The notes beneath the pieces were generated by a model, which had not been told where the DNA came from, searched no databases, and saw only the letters and a list, made by a program, of their open reading frames with translations. The translations under genes and the position numbers were made by a program. A stretch of 6,039 nucleotides of DNA from Alphaproteobacteria bacterium UBA3439 (GTDB lineage: Bacteria; Pseudomonadota; Alphaproteobacteria; Puniceispirillales; Puniceispirillaceae). The stretch covers positions 727-6,765 of the forward strand of contig DFSK01000020.1 in assembly GCA_002378605.1 (NCBI GenBank). The letters are read 5' to 3'. Shown here in pieces: positions 1-6,039 of this stretch (position 1 is the first letter of the stretch; the number at the start of each line of letters is the position of its first letter).

Positions 1-677
1 TCGGCCATCTGGTTGATATAGGAAATCTTTACCGCCAAAAATGCATTGCTGGCATATTTGATCAATTCAGACGTTTCCAGATTGGTAAATAAAATTGGCG
101 TTTCGATCAGAAATAGCGGCCGGTATAGCGCGCGCATCACATCGCGGGCAGCGTCAGTTTCGGCACCAACAACAACACGGTCAGGACGCATGAAATCAGA
201 AATCGCTGCGCCTTCACGCAAAAATTCAGGATTGGAAGCAATGTCAAATTTTGCATCCGGGTTTGTTTTGGCAATGATGCCAGCAACATCACGGCCCGTG
301 CCAACCGGAACGGTCGATTTGGTCACGACAACCGTATAGCCTGACAGATGCTTGGCTATTTCTTCAGCTGCGGCATAAACAAATGACAAATCAGCATGGC
401 CATCACCGCGACGTGTCGGGGTGCCAACAGCAATAAAGACAGCATCGGCTGCGGCAACCGCCGCGCCAAGATCAAGATCAAAATGCAGCCTTCCAGCCTT
501 GACATTGCGAGCAACAAGCTCGGCCAGACCGGGCTCGTAAATCGGCATATCACCTTGATTGATTTTCTGAATTTTCGCCGGATCTTTATCGATGCAAGTG
601 ACATCAAATCCGAATTCAGAAAAACATGCCCCCGAGACGAGACCTACATATCCAGTGCCAATGACCGCAATTTTCAC
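1..677 (-). CDS. ugd: UDP-glucose 6-dehydrogenase, N-terminal part (cut by window edge)
   Basis: This enzyme oxidises UDP-glucose to UDP-glucuronate in two NAD+-dependent steps in the cytoplasm, supplying precursor for acidic polysaccharides, LPS or glycolipids. Translating the minus strand gives 225 complete codons before the left edge; family members usually have about 430-450. The N-terminus has the Rossmann motif GTGYVG (residues 7-12), with an acidic residue ending the second strand (D30). It is followed by YEPGL (47-51), VGTP (84-87) and KSTVPVGT (120-127). The substrate-site block NPEFLREG (149-156) contains E151 and E155. K207 and N211 in the central helix fit the conserved Lys and Asn of the family. 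The catalytic cysteine lies beyond the edge. I chose the GTG at 677 because AGGA sits 9 nt upstream and the Rossmann strand begins at once; no in-frame ATG lies closer. It is divergent from galU, whose product is its substrate. GDP-mannose dehydrogenase is a less likely paralogue. Confidence 0.93.
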   Translation of the reverse strand, partial: MKIAVIGTGYVGLVSGACFSEFGFDVTCIDKDPAKIQKINQGDMPIYEPGLAELVARNVKAGRLHFDLDLGAAVAAADAVFIAVGTPTRRGDGHADLSFVYAAAEEIAKHLSGYTVVVTKSTVPVGTGRDVAGIIAKTNPDAKFDIASNPEFLREGAAISDFMRPDRVVVGAETDAARDVMRALYRPLFLIETPILFTNLETSELIKYASNAFLAVKISYINQMA

Positions 678-686
678 AATATTGAT

Positions 687-690
687 TCCT
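687..690 (-). promoter_or_regulatory. Ribosome binding site deciding the GTG start of ugd
   Basis: AGGA on the minus strand lies 9 nt upstream of the GTG at 677. An in-frame ATT (680-678) sits immediately before the GTG, but ATT starts are very rare, so GTG is the better choice. Confidence 0.6.
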
Positions 691-706
691 ATGATCGCTC
701 TATGGT

Positions 707-735
707 TTGATAACAGGCAGGCAAAATTTGTTCAA
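707..735 (-). promoter_or_regulatory. Candidate sigma-70-type promoter for ugd
   Basis: On the minus strand, TTGAAC (735-730) and TATCAA (712-707) are separated by exactly 17 nt. Each matches four of six consensus positions. Transcription would begin near 700, giving a leader of roughly 20-25 nt that carries the AGGA ribosome binding site. This is pattern matching only. Alphaproteobacterial promoters are often degenerate, so a chance match cannot be excluded. Confidence 0.35.
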
Positions 736-902
736 TCAAAGAGTTCGGGCAGGTCACAAAATTCATCTCCAGTTGGGATTTAGGCCTTTTTTATGGCAAG
801 GTTTCGATCAAAGGTGACTTGACCTATTTTATCGCCGCAGAGTAAGCCTTGGTGATGGTGGCTTCATCATTTCGATTGGCCAGATTTTAAGGAACAGCAC
901 GA

Positions 903-1763
903 ATGATCAAAAAAGCGATTTTTCCCGTTGGTGGACTTGGCACACGGTTTTTGCCGGCCACAAAGGCGCTTCCAAAAGAAATGCTTCCCGTTGTTGATAA
1001 GCCGTTAATCCAATATGCCGTTGAAGAGGCCGCTGCTGCCGGTATTGAGGAATTCATCTTTGTGACCGGCCGTAACAAAACCGCCATTGAAGATCATTTC
1101 GACCATTCTTTTGAACTGGAAGAAACGCTTTTTGCCAAAGGCAAGGCAGCGGCGCTTGAAACCGTGCGCGGCATGATTCACGAACCGGGAACCGTGGCCT
1201 ATGTTCGCCAGCAAGAACCCGCCGGTCTTGGCCATGCTGTCTGGTGCGCCCGTCATTTGATTCATGATGAACCCGTTGCCGTTCTTCTTGCTGATGATTT
1301 GATTCTTGGGCCAAGCTGTTTGGCTGAAATGGTCGCATCATATCAGGGTGGCAACATGGTTGCGGTTATGGATATTGCGAAATCCGAAACCGGCTCTTAT
1401 GGAATCATCACCCCTGGCGCCGATCATGGACAGCTTGTCGAAGTGTCGGGGCTTGTGGAAAAACCTGATCCGGCAAATGCCCCATCAACCATTGGTGTTG
1501 TCGGCCGCTATATCATCGAAGCAGGGGTTTTTGCCCAGCTTGGCAATCAAGAACGCGGCGCTGGTAACGAAGTACAATTAACCGATGCGCTGGCGCGCCA
1601 GATTGGCAAAGTGCCATTTCATGGATTCCGTTTTTCGGGTGAGCGATTTGATTGCGGATCAAAAATTGGGTTTTTACAGGCCAATATCGCCTTTGCCATG
1701 TCGCGCGATGATTTGGCAGAACCACTTGCAAACTGGATTAAAAACCGCATGGCGATATCTTAA
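903..1763 (+). CDS. galU: UTP--glucose-1-phosphate uridylyltransferase (UDP-glucose pyrophosphorylase)
   Basis: It converts UTP and glucose-1-phosphate to UDP-glucose and pyrophosphate in the cytoplasm. The 286-residue product is close to the usual length of bacterial GalU (about 290-300). It opens with the nucleotidyltransferase signature GGLGTRFLPATK (10-21) followed by PKEML (24-28), which bind the nucleotide and phosphate. Other family blocks are VTGRNKTAIEDHFD (54-67), EPAGLGHAV (105-113), the metal-site motif LLADD (128-132), GLVEKP (183-188) with APS (193-195), GRYI (201-204), NEVQLTDA (222-229) and FDCGSKIGF (249-257). GGLGTRFLPATK with the FDCGSK block fits GalU better than RmlA or GlmU, which are smaller or larger relatives. 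The ATG at 903 has AAGGAA 8 nt upstream, and the glycine-rich loop begins at residue 10, as expected. The phosphohexomutase gene follows 81 nt downstream, and the divergent ugd uses the product of this enzyme. Confidence 0.96.
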   Translation: MIKKAIFPVGGLGTRFLPATKALPKEMLPVVDKPLIQYAVEEAAAAGIEEFIFVTGRNKTAIEDHFDHSFELEETLFAKGKAAALETVRGMIHEPGTVAYVRQQEPAGLGHAVWCARHLIHDEPVAVLLADDLILGPSCLAEMVASYQGGNMVAVMDIAKSETGSYGIITPGADHGQLVEVSGLVEKPDPANAPSTIGVVGRYIIEAGVFAQLGNQERGAGNEVQLTDALARQIGKVPFHGFRFSGERFDCGSKIGFLQANIAFAMSRDDLAEPLANWIKNRMAIS

Positions 1764-1844
1764 ATCGCTTGGCACAACATAACAGCCTCACAAATTGCCC
1801 TATCGCCAGTCCCATCAGCAAAGATTTCTATCAAAGGCATTCAC

Positions 1845-3230
1845 ATGACGAAGCATGATTTTCATCCAAGCATTTTACGCGCCTATGATATTCGCGGCAT
1901 TATCGATGAAACATTAAATCTGCATGATGCCAAGGCCATCGGAATTGCCTTTGCCGCCTGTCTTCGCCAACGCGGCTATGGCAATCATGTCGCGGTTGGC
2001 CGTGATGGACGATTATCATCACCGGCATTGGCAGCGGCGCTTTGTGATGGTCTGGTTGCAGGCGGCGCCCGGGTTAGCGATATCGGATGCGGCCCCACAC
2101 CGATGCTCTATTATGCTGGTGTTACCCTTAACGCCGACGCCGCCATTCAAGTGACCGGATCACATAACCCGCCAACGCATAACGGGTTTAAAATGGTGAT
2201 GAATGGCACGGTTTTCTTTGGTGATGATATTCAAGAGCTTGGCGCCATCAGCGCAAATGGCCCCGACCTTCAAGATGGTGGCAGCCAAAGCGAGGTGCCG
2301 GTATTTGACGATTATATCAACCGCCTTACCGCCGATGCCGAAACCGGCAATTTCACCGTCATTTGGGATTGTGGCAATGGCGCATCAGGACCAGCGACGA
2401 TTGCAGCAACACAAAAAATAAGCGGCACCCATAATGTTCTGTTTGGCAATATTGATGGCACATTTCCCAATCATCACCCCAACCCTGTTGATCCCGAAAC
2501 ATTGGCCATTTTGCGAAAAGCCGTTGCCGATGCTGGCGCCGATCTTGGCATCGGCTTTGATGGTGACGGCGACCGGATTGGCATTGTCGATGCCAAAGGG
2601 CGTCAAGTGCCAGGTGATTTCTTAACCGCTTTTCTAGCGCGTGATATTTTGGCGCGACATGCCGGTGCGCCGGTCATTCTCGATGTGAAATCATCTGATA
2701 TGGCATTGGAATTAATTACCAAGGCTGGTGGCGATGCGCAAATCTGGAAAACCGGACATAGCCATATGAAAACGCGGATGGCTGAAATTGAGGCGCCATT
2801 GGCTGGTGAGATGTCAGGGCATATTTTCATTAAGGACGGGTTTTACGGATTTGATGATGCGCTTTATGTTGGCCTTCGCGTTCTTGGTCAGATGGCCAGA
2901 ACCGGACAAAGCATTACCGATTTTGTTGATGCTTTGCCGCCGCAGCATGCAACGCCTGAATTACGCATTGAATGCCCTGATGATCAAAAATTTAGTGTCA
3001 TTGACCGGCTGGCCGATGAAGCAAAAACGCGGTTTGGCGACGATAGCTTAAGCCTGATTGATGGCGTGAGAGTGCGAACCGATGACGGTTGGTGGCTTGT
3101 CCGAGCCTCAAATACCGAGGCCGCACTTGTCGCCCGCGCCGAAGGCAAAACGCCGGCAATTCTAAACCGGCTTGTTGGTCAAATCGAAGACGCGCTGGCT
3201 GGCGCTGGGCTGAAATGGCAGCGGCCTTAA
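1845..3230 (+). CDS. Phosphomannomutase/phosphoglucomutase (alpha-D-phosphohexomutase family)
   Basis: It interconverts hexose-6-phosphates and hexose-1-phosphates through a phosphoserine and a bisphosphorylated intermediate. At 461 residues it matches the dual-specificity AlgC/ManB/XanA type (about 460). The start has the family block LRAYDIRGI (11-19). The active-site loop TGSHNPP (104-110) places the phosphoserine at S106, with NGFKM (113-117) after it. The magnesium loop FDGDGDR (238-244) supplies D239, D241 and D243. The sugar-recognition loop GEMSGH (321-326) is typical of phosphomannomutase/phosphoglucomutase. The C-terminal phosphate-binding loop is RASNTEA (420-426). All four catalytic regions are therefore intact. 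AAAGG (1833-1837) lies 7 nt before the ATG. The 81-nt gap after galU, without a terminator, suggests co-transcription. Sequence alone does not settle whether glucose or mannose phosphate is preferred; the neighbouring galU favours a glucose-1-phosphate role, so I give no symbol. Confidence 0.93.
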   Translation: MTKHDFHPSILRAYDIRGIIDETLNLHDAKAIGIAFAACLRQRGYGNHVAVGRDGRLSSPALAAALCDGLVAGGARVSDIGCGPTPMLYYAGVTLNADAAIQVTGSHNPPTHNGFKMVMNGTVFFGDDIQELGAISANGPDLQDGGSQSEVPVFDDYINRLTADAETGNFTVIWDCGNGASGPATIAATQKISGTHNVLFGNIDGTFPNHHPNPVDPETLAILRKAVADAGADLGIGFDGDGDRIGIVDAKGRQVPGDFLTAFLARDILARHAGAPVILDVKSSDMALELITKAGGDAQIWKTGHSHMKTRMAEIEAPLAGEMSGHIFIKDGFYGFDDALYVGLRVLGQMARTGQSITDFVDALPPQHATPELRIECPDDQKFSVIDRLADEAKTRFGDDSLSLIDGVRVRTDDGWWLVRASNTEAALVARAEGKTPAILNRLVGQIEDALAGAGLKWQRP

Positions 3231-3327
3231 AACCAGCAATCTTGATCAACTTGGCCATCAACAGCCAAACACAGATAAGCGACTCCCAGAAATATAGCAA
3301 TTTCCGGTAAAACACGCGCCTTGCAAC

Positions 3328-3356
3328 TTGAAACAACAAGCCGCTTCGGTTAAAAA
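3328..3356 (+). promoter_or_regulatory. Candidate sigma-70-type promoter for glcB
   Basis: TTGAAA (3328-3333, five of six consensus bases) and TAAAAA (3351-3356, four of six) are separated by 17 nt. This would start transcription near 3363 and leave a leader of about 60 nt before the ATG at 3426. It suggests malate synthase can be transcribed independently of the upstream mutase gene. A GANTC site (GACTC, 3281-3285) lies about 45 nt upstream of the -35 element. Supported by pattern only. Confidence 0.35.
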
Positions 3357-3415
3357 AGACAAAATTTCATCCATGCCCCCCTTCCCGATGAAAGTCACGG
3401 GTTGCCTGCTAAAGC

Positions 3416-3419
3416 GGAG
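3416..3419 (+). promoter_or_regulatory. Ribosome binding site deciding the glcB start
   Basis: GGAG lies 6 nt before the ATG at 3426, an ideal distance. The frame is open further upstream to a TTG at 3402, but that start would add eight residues unlike the family and place this site inside the gene. Confidence 0.75.
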
Positions 3420-3425
3420 CAAATA

Positions 3426-5594
3426 ATGTCAGATGTTACCATCCATGGCAATTTAACCATTGCCACGGTTCTTTATGATTTAGTAAATGACGAAATTCTT
3501 GCTGGCACCAACATTACGCCTACGGATTTCTGGAACGGTTTTGATCAGGCGGCGCATCATCTCGCGCCAAAAAATCAGGCACTTTTGGAAACAAGAGCAA
3601 CGCTGCAAAACCAGATTAATGACTGGCTAAAGGCGCATAGCGATGACGGCATTGATCCTGTCGCCTATGAGTCATTTTTAAGTGACATTGGCTATCTTCA
3701 TGCCGATGGTGGCGATTTCGAAATCGAAACCAGCAATGTTGATCCTGAAATTGCTACCATTGCAGGCCCACAGCTTGTCGTGCCAATCACCAATGCACGT
3801 TATTCACTGAATGCCGCCAATGCGCGTTGGGGCAGCCTTTATGATGCGCTGTACGGAACCGATGCCATTAATGACGCCGATGGTGCCGGAAAAACAGACA
3901 GCTATAATCCGGTTCGCGGCAACAAGGTCATTGCCTTTGCCCGCAATCTTTTGAATACATCAGTGCCGCTGGCAACTGGCAGCTGGAATGATGTAACCGG
4001 TTTTACCATTGCCAATGGATCGCTTGCCGTGGCGATGGGTGATGGCCATACAGGCCTTGCCGATAATAACCAATTTGTCGGCTATACCGGCAAAGCCGAA
4101 GCGCCTAACAGCCTTATCCTCATCAAGAACGGCCTTCATCTTGAAATCATCATTGATGCCAAAGGCACCATCGGCGCCGGTGATGCGGCGCATATTAATG
4201 ATGTGATGGTCGAATCAGCACTGACAAGCATCATTGATCTTGAAGATTCGATTGCTGCGGTTGATGCTGAAGACAAGGTTCTTGCCTATCGCAATTGGAA
4301 CAAGATCATGCGCGGCACCTTGACCGCAAATTTCACCAAGGATGGTGAAATCATGAATCGCAAGCTGAATGCGGATAAAAGCTTTACGGCCGCTGATGGC
4401 AGCAGCCAGACACTCCGCGGACGGGCATTGATGCTGGTTCGTAATGTCGGACATTTGATGACCAATCCAGCCGTGCTTTTATCCGATGGATGTGAAATCC
4501 CCGAAGGTATCTTAGACGCCTTTATTTCAGTTGCCGCGGCGCTGCCAGATTTTGCCAGCAAGCAAAATTCACCAGCCGGTTCAATCTATGTAGTAAAGCC
4601 AAAAATGCACGGCCCCGACGAAGTGGCTTTTGCGGTTGAAACCTTTGATATGGTCGAACAGCTTTTACAGCTTCCGGCCAATACGATCAAAATTGGCATC
4701 ATGGATGAAGAACGCCGTACCACAGTTAATTTGAAAGAATGTATCCGGGCGGCAAAGTCACGCGTAGCCTTTATCAATACTGGATTCCTTGATCGCACCG
4801 GCGATGAGATTCACACCTCAATGTATGCTGGCGCGATGATCCGCAAAGGCGATATGAAAGCCGCAGCCTGGATTTCAGCCTATGAAGATTGGAATGTCGA
4901 TATTGGGCTTGCTTGCGGATTTTCTGGCAAGGCGCAAATTGGTAAAGGCATGTGGGCCATGCCGGATATGATGGCCGATATGATTGCGCAGAAGATCGGC
5001 CATCCAAAGGCTGGGGCAAATTGTGCGTGGGTACCATCACCAACCGCCGCCACTTTGCATGCTTTGCATTATCATGAGGTTGACGTTGCCAAACGGCAGG
5101 CCGAATTAACAGGAAAGGCACGCGCCAGCCGGTCGGATATTTTGTCGATTCCCGTTGCCAGCCGTCCAAATTGGTCAGATGAAGATATCCGCGCCGAGTT
5201 GCGGAATAATGCCCAAGGCATTCTTGGGTATGTCGTTCGCTGGATTGATCAAGGTGTTGGCTGTTCGAAAGTGCCCGATATTCACAATGTCGGTTTGATG
5301 GAAGACCGCGCCACTTTGCGGATTTCATCACAGCATATTGCCAATTGGCTTCACCATGAAATTTGTGATGCCGGTCTTGTTATGGATGTGATGAAGGAAA
5401 TGGCCGCGGTCGTTGATGCGCAAAATGCGGCTGACGCATCTTATGAACCGATGGCTGGGCATTTTGACCAGTCCATTGCTTTTCAGGCGGCGCTTGATCT
5501 TGTCTTTAAGGGCATCGAACAGCCATCAGGCTATACCGAACCGGTTTTGCATGCTCGCCGACTGGAAAAAAAGGCACAAGCCCAAGCTGCCTAA
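3426..5594 (+). CDS. glcB: Malate synthase G
   Basis: It condenses glyoxylate with acetyl-CoA to give malate and CoA, serving the glyoxylate shunt and growth on glycolate or two-carbon compounds. The 722-residue product from the ATG at 3426 almost equals the 723 residues of E. coli GlcB; isoform A enzymes are much shorter (about 530). Family blocks in order are YDALYGTD (139-146), ARWGSLYD (133-140), [10 protein letters not shown] (271-280), [16 protein letters not shown] (331-346), GIMDEERRT (424-432), [11 protein letters not shown] (451-461), [15 protein letters not shown] (528-542), [11 protein letters not shown] (608-618) and [11 protein letters not shown] (624-634). By alignment to the E. 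coli enzyme, R339 is the catalytic arginine, E428 and D456 bind magnesium, and D627 is the catalytic base. All are present, so the enzyme should be active. Malate synthase G is cytosolic, and no signal peptide is visible. No glc regulator, glycolate oxidase or isocitrate lyase gene lies in the window. A terminator follows 23 nt after the stop codon. Confidence 0.97.
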   Translation: MSDVTIHGNLTIATVLYDLVNDEILAGTNITPTDFWNGFDQAAHHLAPKNQALLETRATLQNQINDWLKAHSDDGIDPVAYESFLSDIGYLHADGGDFEIETSNVDPEIATIAGPQLVVPITNARYSLNAANARWGSLYDALYGTDAINDADGAGKTDSYNPVRGNKVIAFARNLLNTSVPLATGSWNDVTGFTIANGSLAVAMGDGHTGLADNNQFVGYTGKAEAPNSLILIKNGLHLEIIIDAKGTIGAGDAAHINDVMVESALTSIIDLEDSIAAVDAEDKVLAYRNWNKIMRGTLTANFTKDGEIMNRKLNADKSFTAADGSSQTLRGRALMLVRNVGHLMTNPAVLLSDGCEIPEGILDAFISVAAALPDFASKQNSPAGSIYVVKPKMHGPDEVAFAVETFDMVEQLLQLPANTIKIGIMDEERRTTVNLKECIRAAKSRVAFINTGFLDRTGDEIHTSMYAGAMIRKGDMKAAAWISAYEDWNVDIGLACGFSGKAQIGKGMWAMPDMMADMIAQKIGHPKAGANCAWVPSPTAATLHALHYHEVDVAKRQAELTGKARASRSDILSIPVASRPNWSDEDIRAELRNNAQGILGYVVRWIDQGVGCSKVPDIHNVGLMEDRATLRISSQHIANWLHHEICDAGLVMDVMKEMAAVVDAQNAADASYEPMAGHFDQSIAFQAALDLVFKGIEQPSGYTEPVLHARRLEKKAQAQAA

Positions 5595-5617
5595 ATCATG
5601 TGGCACTTTGAGAAACA

Positions 5618-5650
5618 GGCTGTGACGCGGCAACGCGTCGCGGCCTTTTT
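5618..5650 (+). terminator. Rho-independent terminator of glcB
   Basis: A 12-bp stem (5618-5629 pairing with 5634-5645) has two G-U wobble pairs and closes on a GCAA tetraloop (5630-5633, GNRA type). Five T residues follow directly (5646-5650). It lies just after the glcB stop. On the opposite strand the two wobbles become A-C mismatches and the trailing T run is broken, so it should be weaker for the convergent methyltransferase gene, though it could act in both directions. Confidence 0.85.
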
Positions 5651-5669
5651 CATGCCCGATAAAGGCCAG

Positions 5670-6039
5670 TTAAGATTGCGGGTTTGACGGGTAGATTTCT
5701 TCGCGCAGCTTTTCACGAAGCCGGTCGATCAAAACCGGTTTACCGTCACGCTCGACATGCCAGAAACTCCAGCCATTGCAAGATGGCAGCCCTTGAAGCT
5801 GTGCCCCAAGGGCATGAATTGACCCCGTTTGCTTCTGGTCGGTAAATAGCGATCCATCGGCGCGCACCTTGGCCTGAAACCGTTTTTTGGCATCAAACAG
5901 ACGATCACCAGGCTTCAATAATCCATGTTCAATCAAATTGCCGAACGGCACCTTTGGCAAGGCACGCCGCGGGGTTGTTTCCAACAGATCATCCGAGGCA
6001 ATAGGCGTAACAGCGACCAATCTTGTTTTGGCAATTTTG
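5670..6039 (-). CDS. ccrM: CcrM-type DNA adenine methyltransferase (GANTC), C-terminal part (cut by window edge)
   Basis: CcrM methylates adenine in GANTC, acting late in the alphaproteobacterial cell cycle and influencing promoters through the methylation state. Only the last 122 codons or so are visible; the reading frame stays open through the right edge, so the start, the SAM-binding motif and the catalytic DPPY motif are outside. The visible part matches the RAMA-type C-terminal domain of CcrM enzymes: VPFGNLIEHGLLKPGD, then DAKKRFQAKVRADGSL, TGSIHALGAQLQG, PSCNGWSFWH and finally IDRLREKLREEI. The Ser of GSIH and the Trp of CNGW correspond to conserved residues linked to DNA binding in Caulobacter CcrM. 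An internal TTG at 6020 is not a real start, because coding sequence continues upstream of it. The gene converges on glcB. Another RAMA-domain adenine methylase is possible, but the match to CcrM is strong. Specificity for GANTC is inferred from the family. Confidence 0.88.
   Translation of the reverse strand, partial: KIAKTRLVAVTPIASDDLLETTPRRALPKVPFGNLIEHGLLKPGDRLFDAKKRFQAKVRADGSLFTDQKQTGSIHALGAQLQGLPSCNGWSFWHVERDGKPVLIDRLREKLREEIYPSNPQS

Larger units (their letters stand above)
678..902. other. Divergent intergenic region between ugd and galU
   Basis: This 225-nt region holds the start signals for both divergent genes. It contains the ugd candidate promoter and ribosome binding site, and a GANTC site (GATTC, 684-688). 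A good -35-like TTGACC (819-824) points towards galU, but I see no convincing -10 at the right distance (the best is TAAGCC at 843-848). AAGGAA (889-894) lies 8 nt before the galU ATG. I see no convincing hairpin, riboswitch or small gene here. Confidence 0.6.

Noticed and set aside
46..710. Plus-strand open frames of about 97 and 104 codons opposite ugd
   Set aside because: The minus strand reads as a clear UDP-glucose dehydrogenase with all N-terminal motifs; the plus frames are low-complexity shadows.
819..848. Possible galU promoter starting with TTGACC at 819-824
   Set aside because: The -35-like element is good, but the best -10 candidate at a fitting distance (TAAGCC) is poor, so I did not list it as a feature.
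1752..1768. Small inverted repeat (GCGAT/ATCGC) over the galU stop codon, considered as a terminator
   Set aside because: The stem is only 5 bp with a 7-nt loop and no T run follows, so it is unlikely to stop transcription into the mutase gene.
3251..3268. Inverted repeat TTGGC/GCCAA after the mutase gene, considered as a terminator or operator
   Set aside because: A 5-bp stem with an 8-nt loop and no T tract; chance is the simplest explanation.
4774..5331. 185-codon open frame on the minus strand inside glcB
   Set aside because: It lies wholly within the highly conserved catalytic half of malate synthase G, resembles no family I know, and fits an antisense shadow of the coding gene.
1..6039. 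Novel defence system, mobile element, CRISPR array, tRNA or riboswitch
   Set aside because: Almost all of the window is accounted for by five recognisable core genes, and the gaps (75-225 nt) show no repeat array, RNA fold or transposase signal. The methyltransferase fragment is the orphan cell-cycle type, and no restriction gene is seen beside it within the window.

Overview
The window looks like ordinary chromosomal DNA from an alphaproteobacterium of intermediate G+C. The best clue is the gene fragment at the right edge. It carries the C-terminal domain typical of CcrM, the GANTC-specific cell-cycle DNA adenine methyltransferase of Alphaproteobacteria. The genes are tightly packed, with Shine-Dalgarno sites 6-9 nt before the starts. 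The codon style looks uniform throughout, and I see no mobile elements, RNA genes or CRISPR arrays. A marine lineage such as SAR116 is only a guess.

Layout: 1-677 (minus) is the N-terminal half of UDP-glucose 6-dehydrogenase, cut by the left edge. A 225-nt divergent intergenic region (678-902) separates it from 903-1763 (plus), UTP-glucose-1-phosphate uridylyltransferase (GalU). After an 81-nt gap comes 1845-3230 (plus), a phosphomannomutase/phosphoglucomutase, probably in one operon with galU. A 195-nt gap with a candidate promoter precedes 3426-5594 (plus), a complete malate synthase G (glcB). A strong intrinsic terminator (5618-5650) ends that unit. 5670-6039 (minus) is the convergent C-terminal end of the CcrM-type methyltransferase, cut by the right edge.

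How the genes work together: the three sugar-nucleotide genes form a continuous pathway. The mutase makes glucose-1-phosphate (and/or mannose-1-phosphate), GalU makes UDP-glucose, and Ugd oxidises it to UDP-glucuronate. These precursors feed exopolysaccharide, LPS or glycolipid synthesis. Malate synthase G condenses glyoxylate with acetyl-CoA and is metabolically separate. The methyltransferase is a chromosome-wide epigenetic regulator and not part of either pathway.

I found no evidence of a novel system. The findings are modest: the divergent pathway arrangement, GANTC sites in two leader/promoter regions, a tiny open frame touching the glcB start, and a few start-site and motif details.
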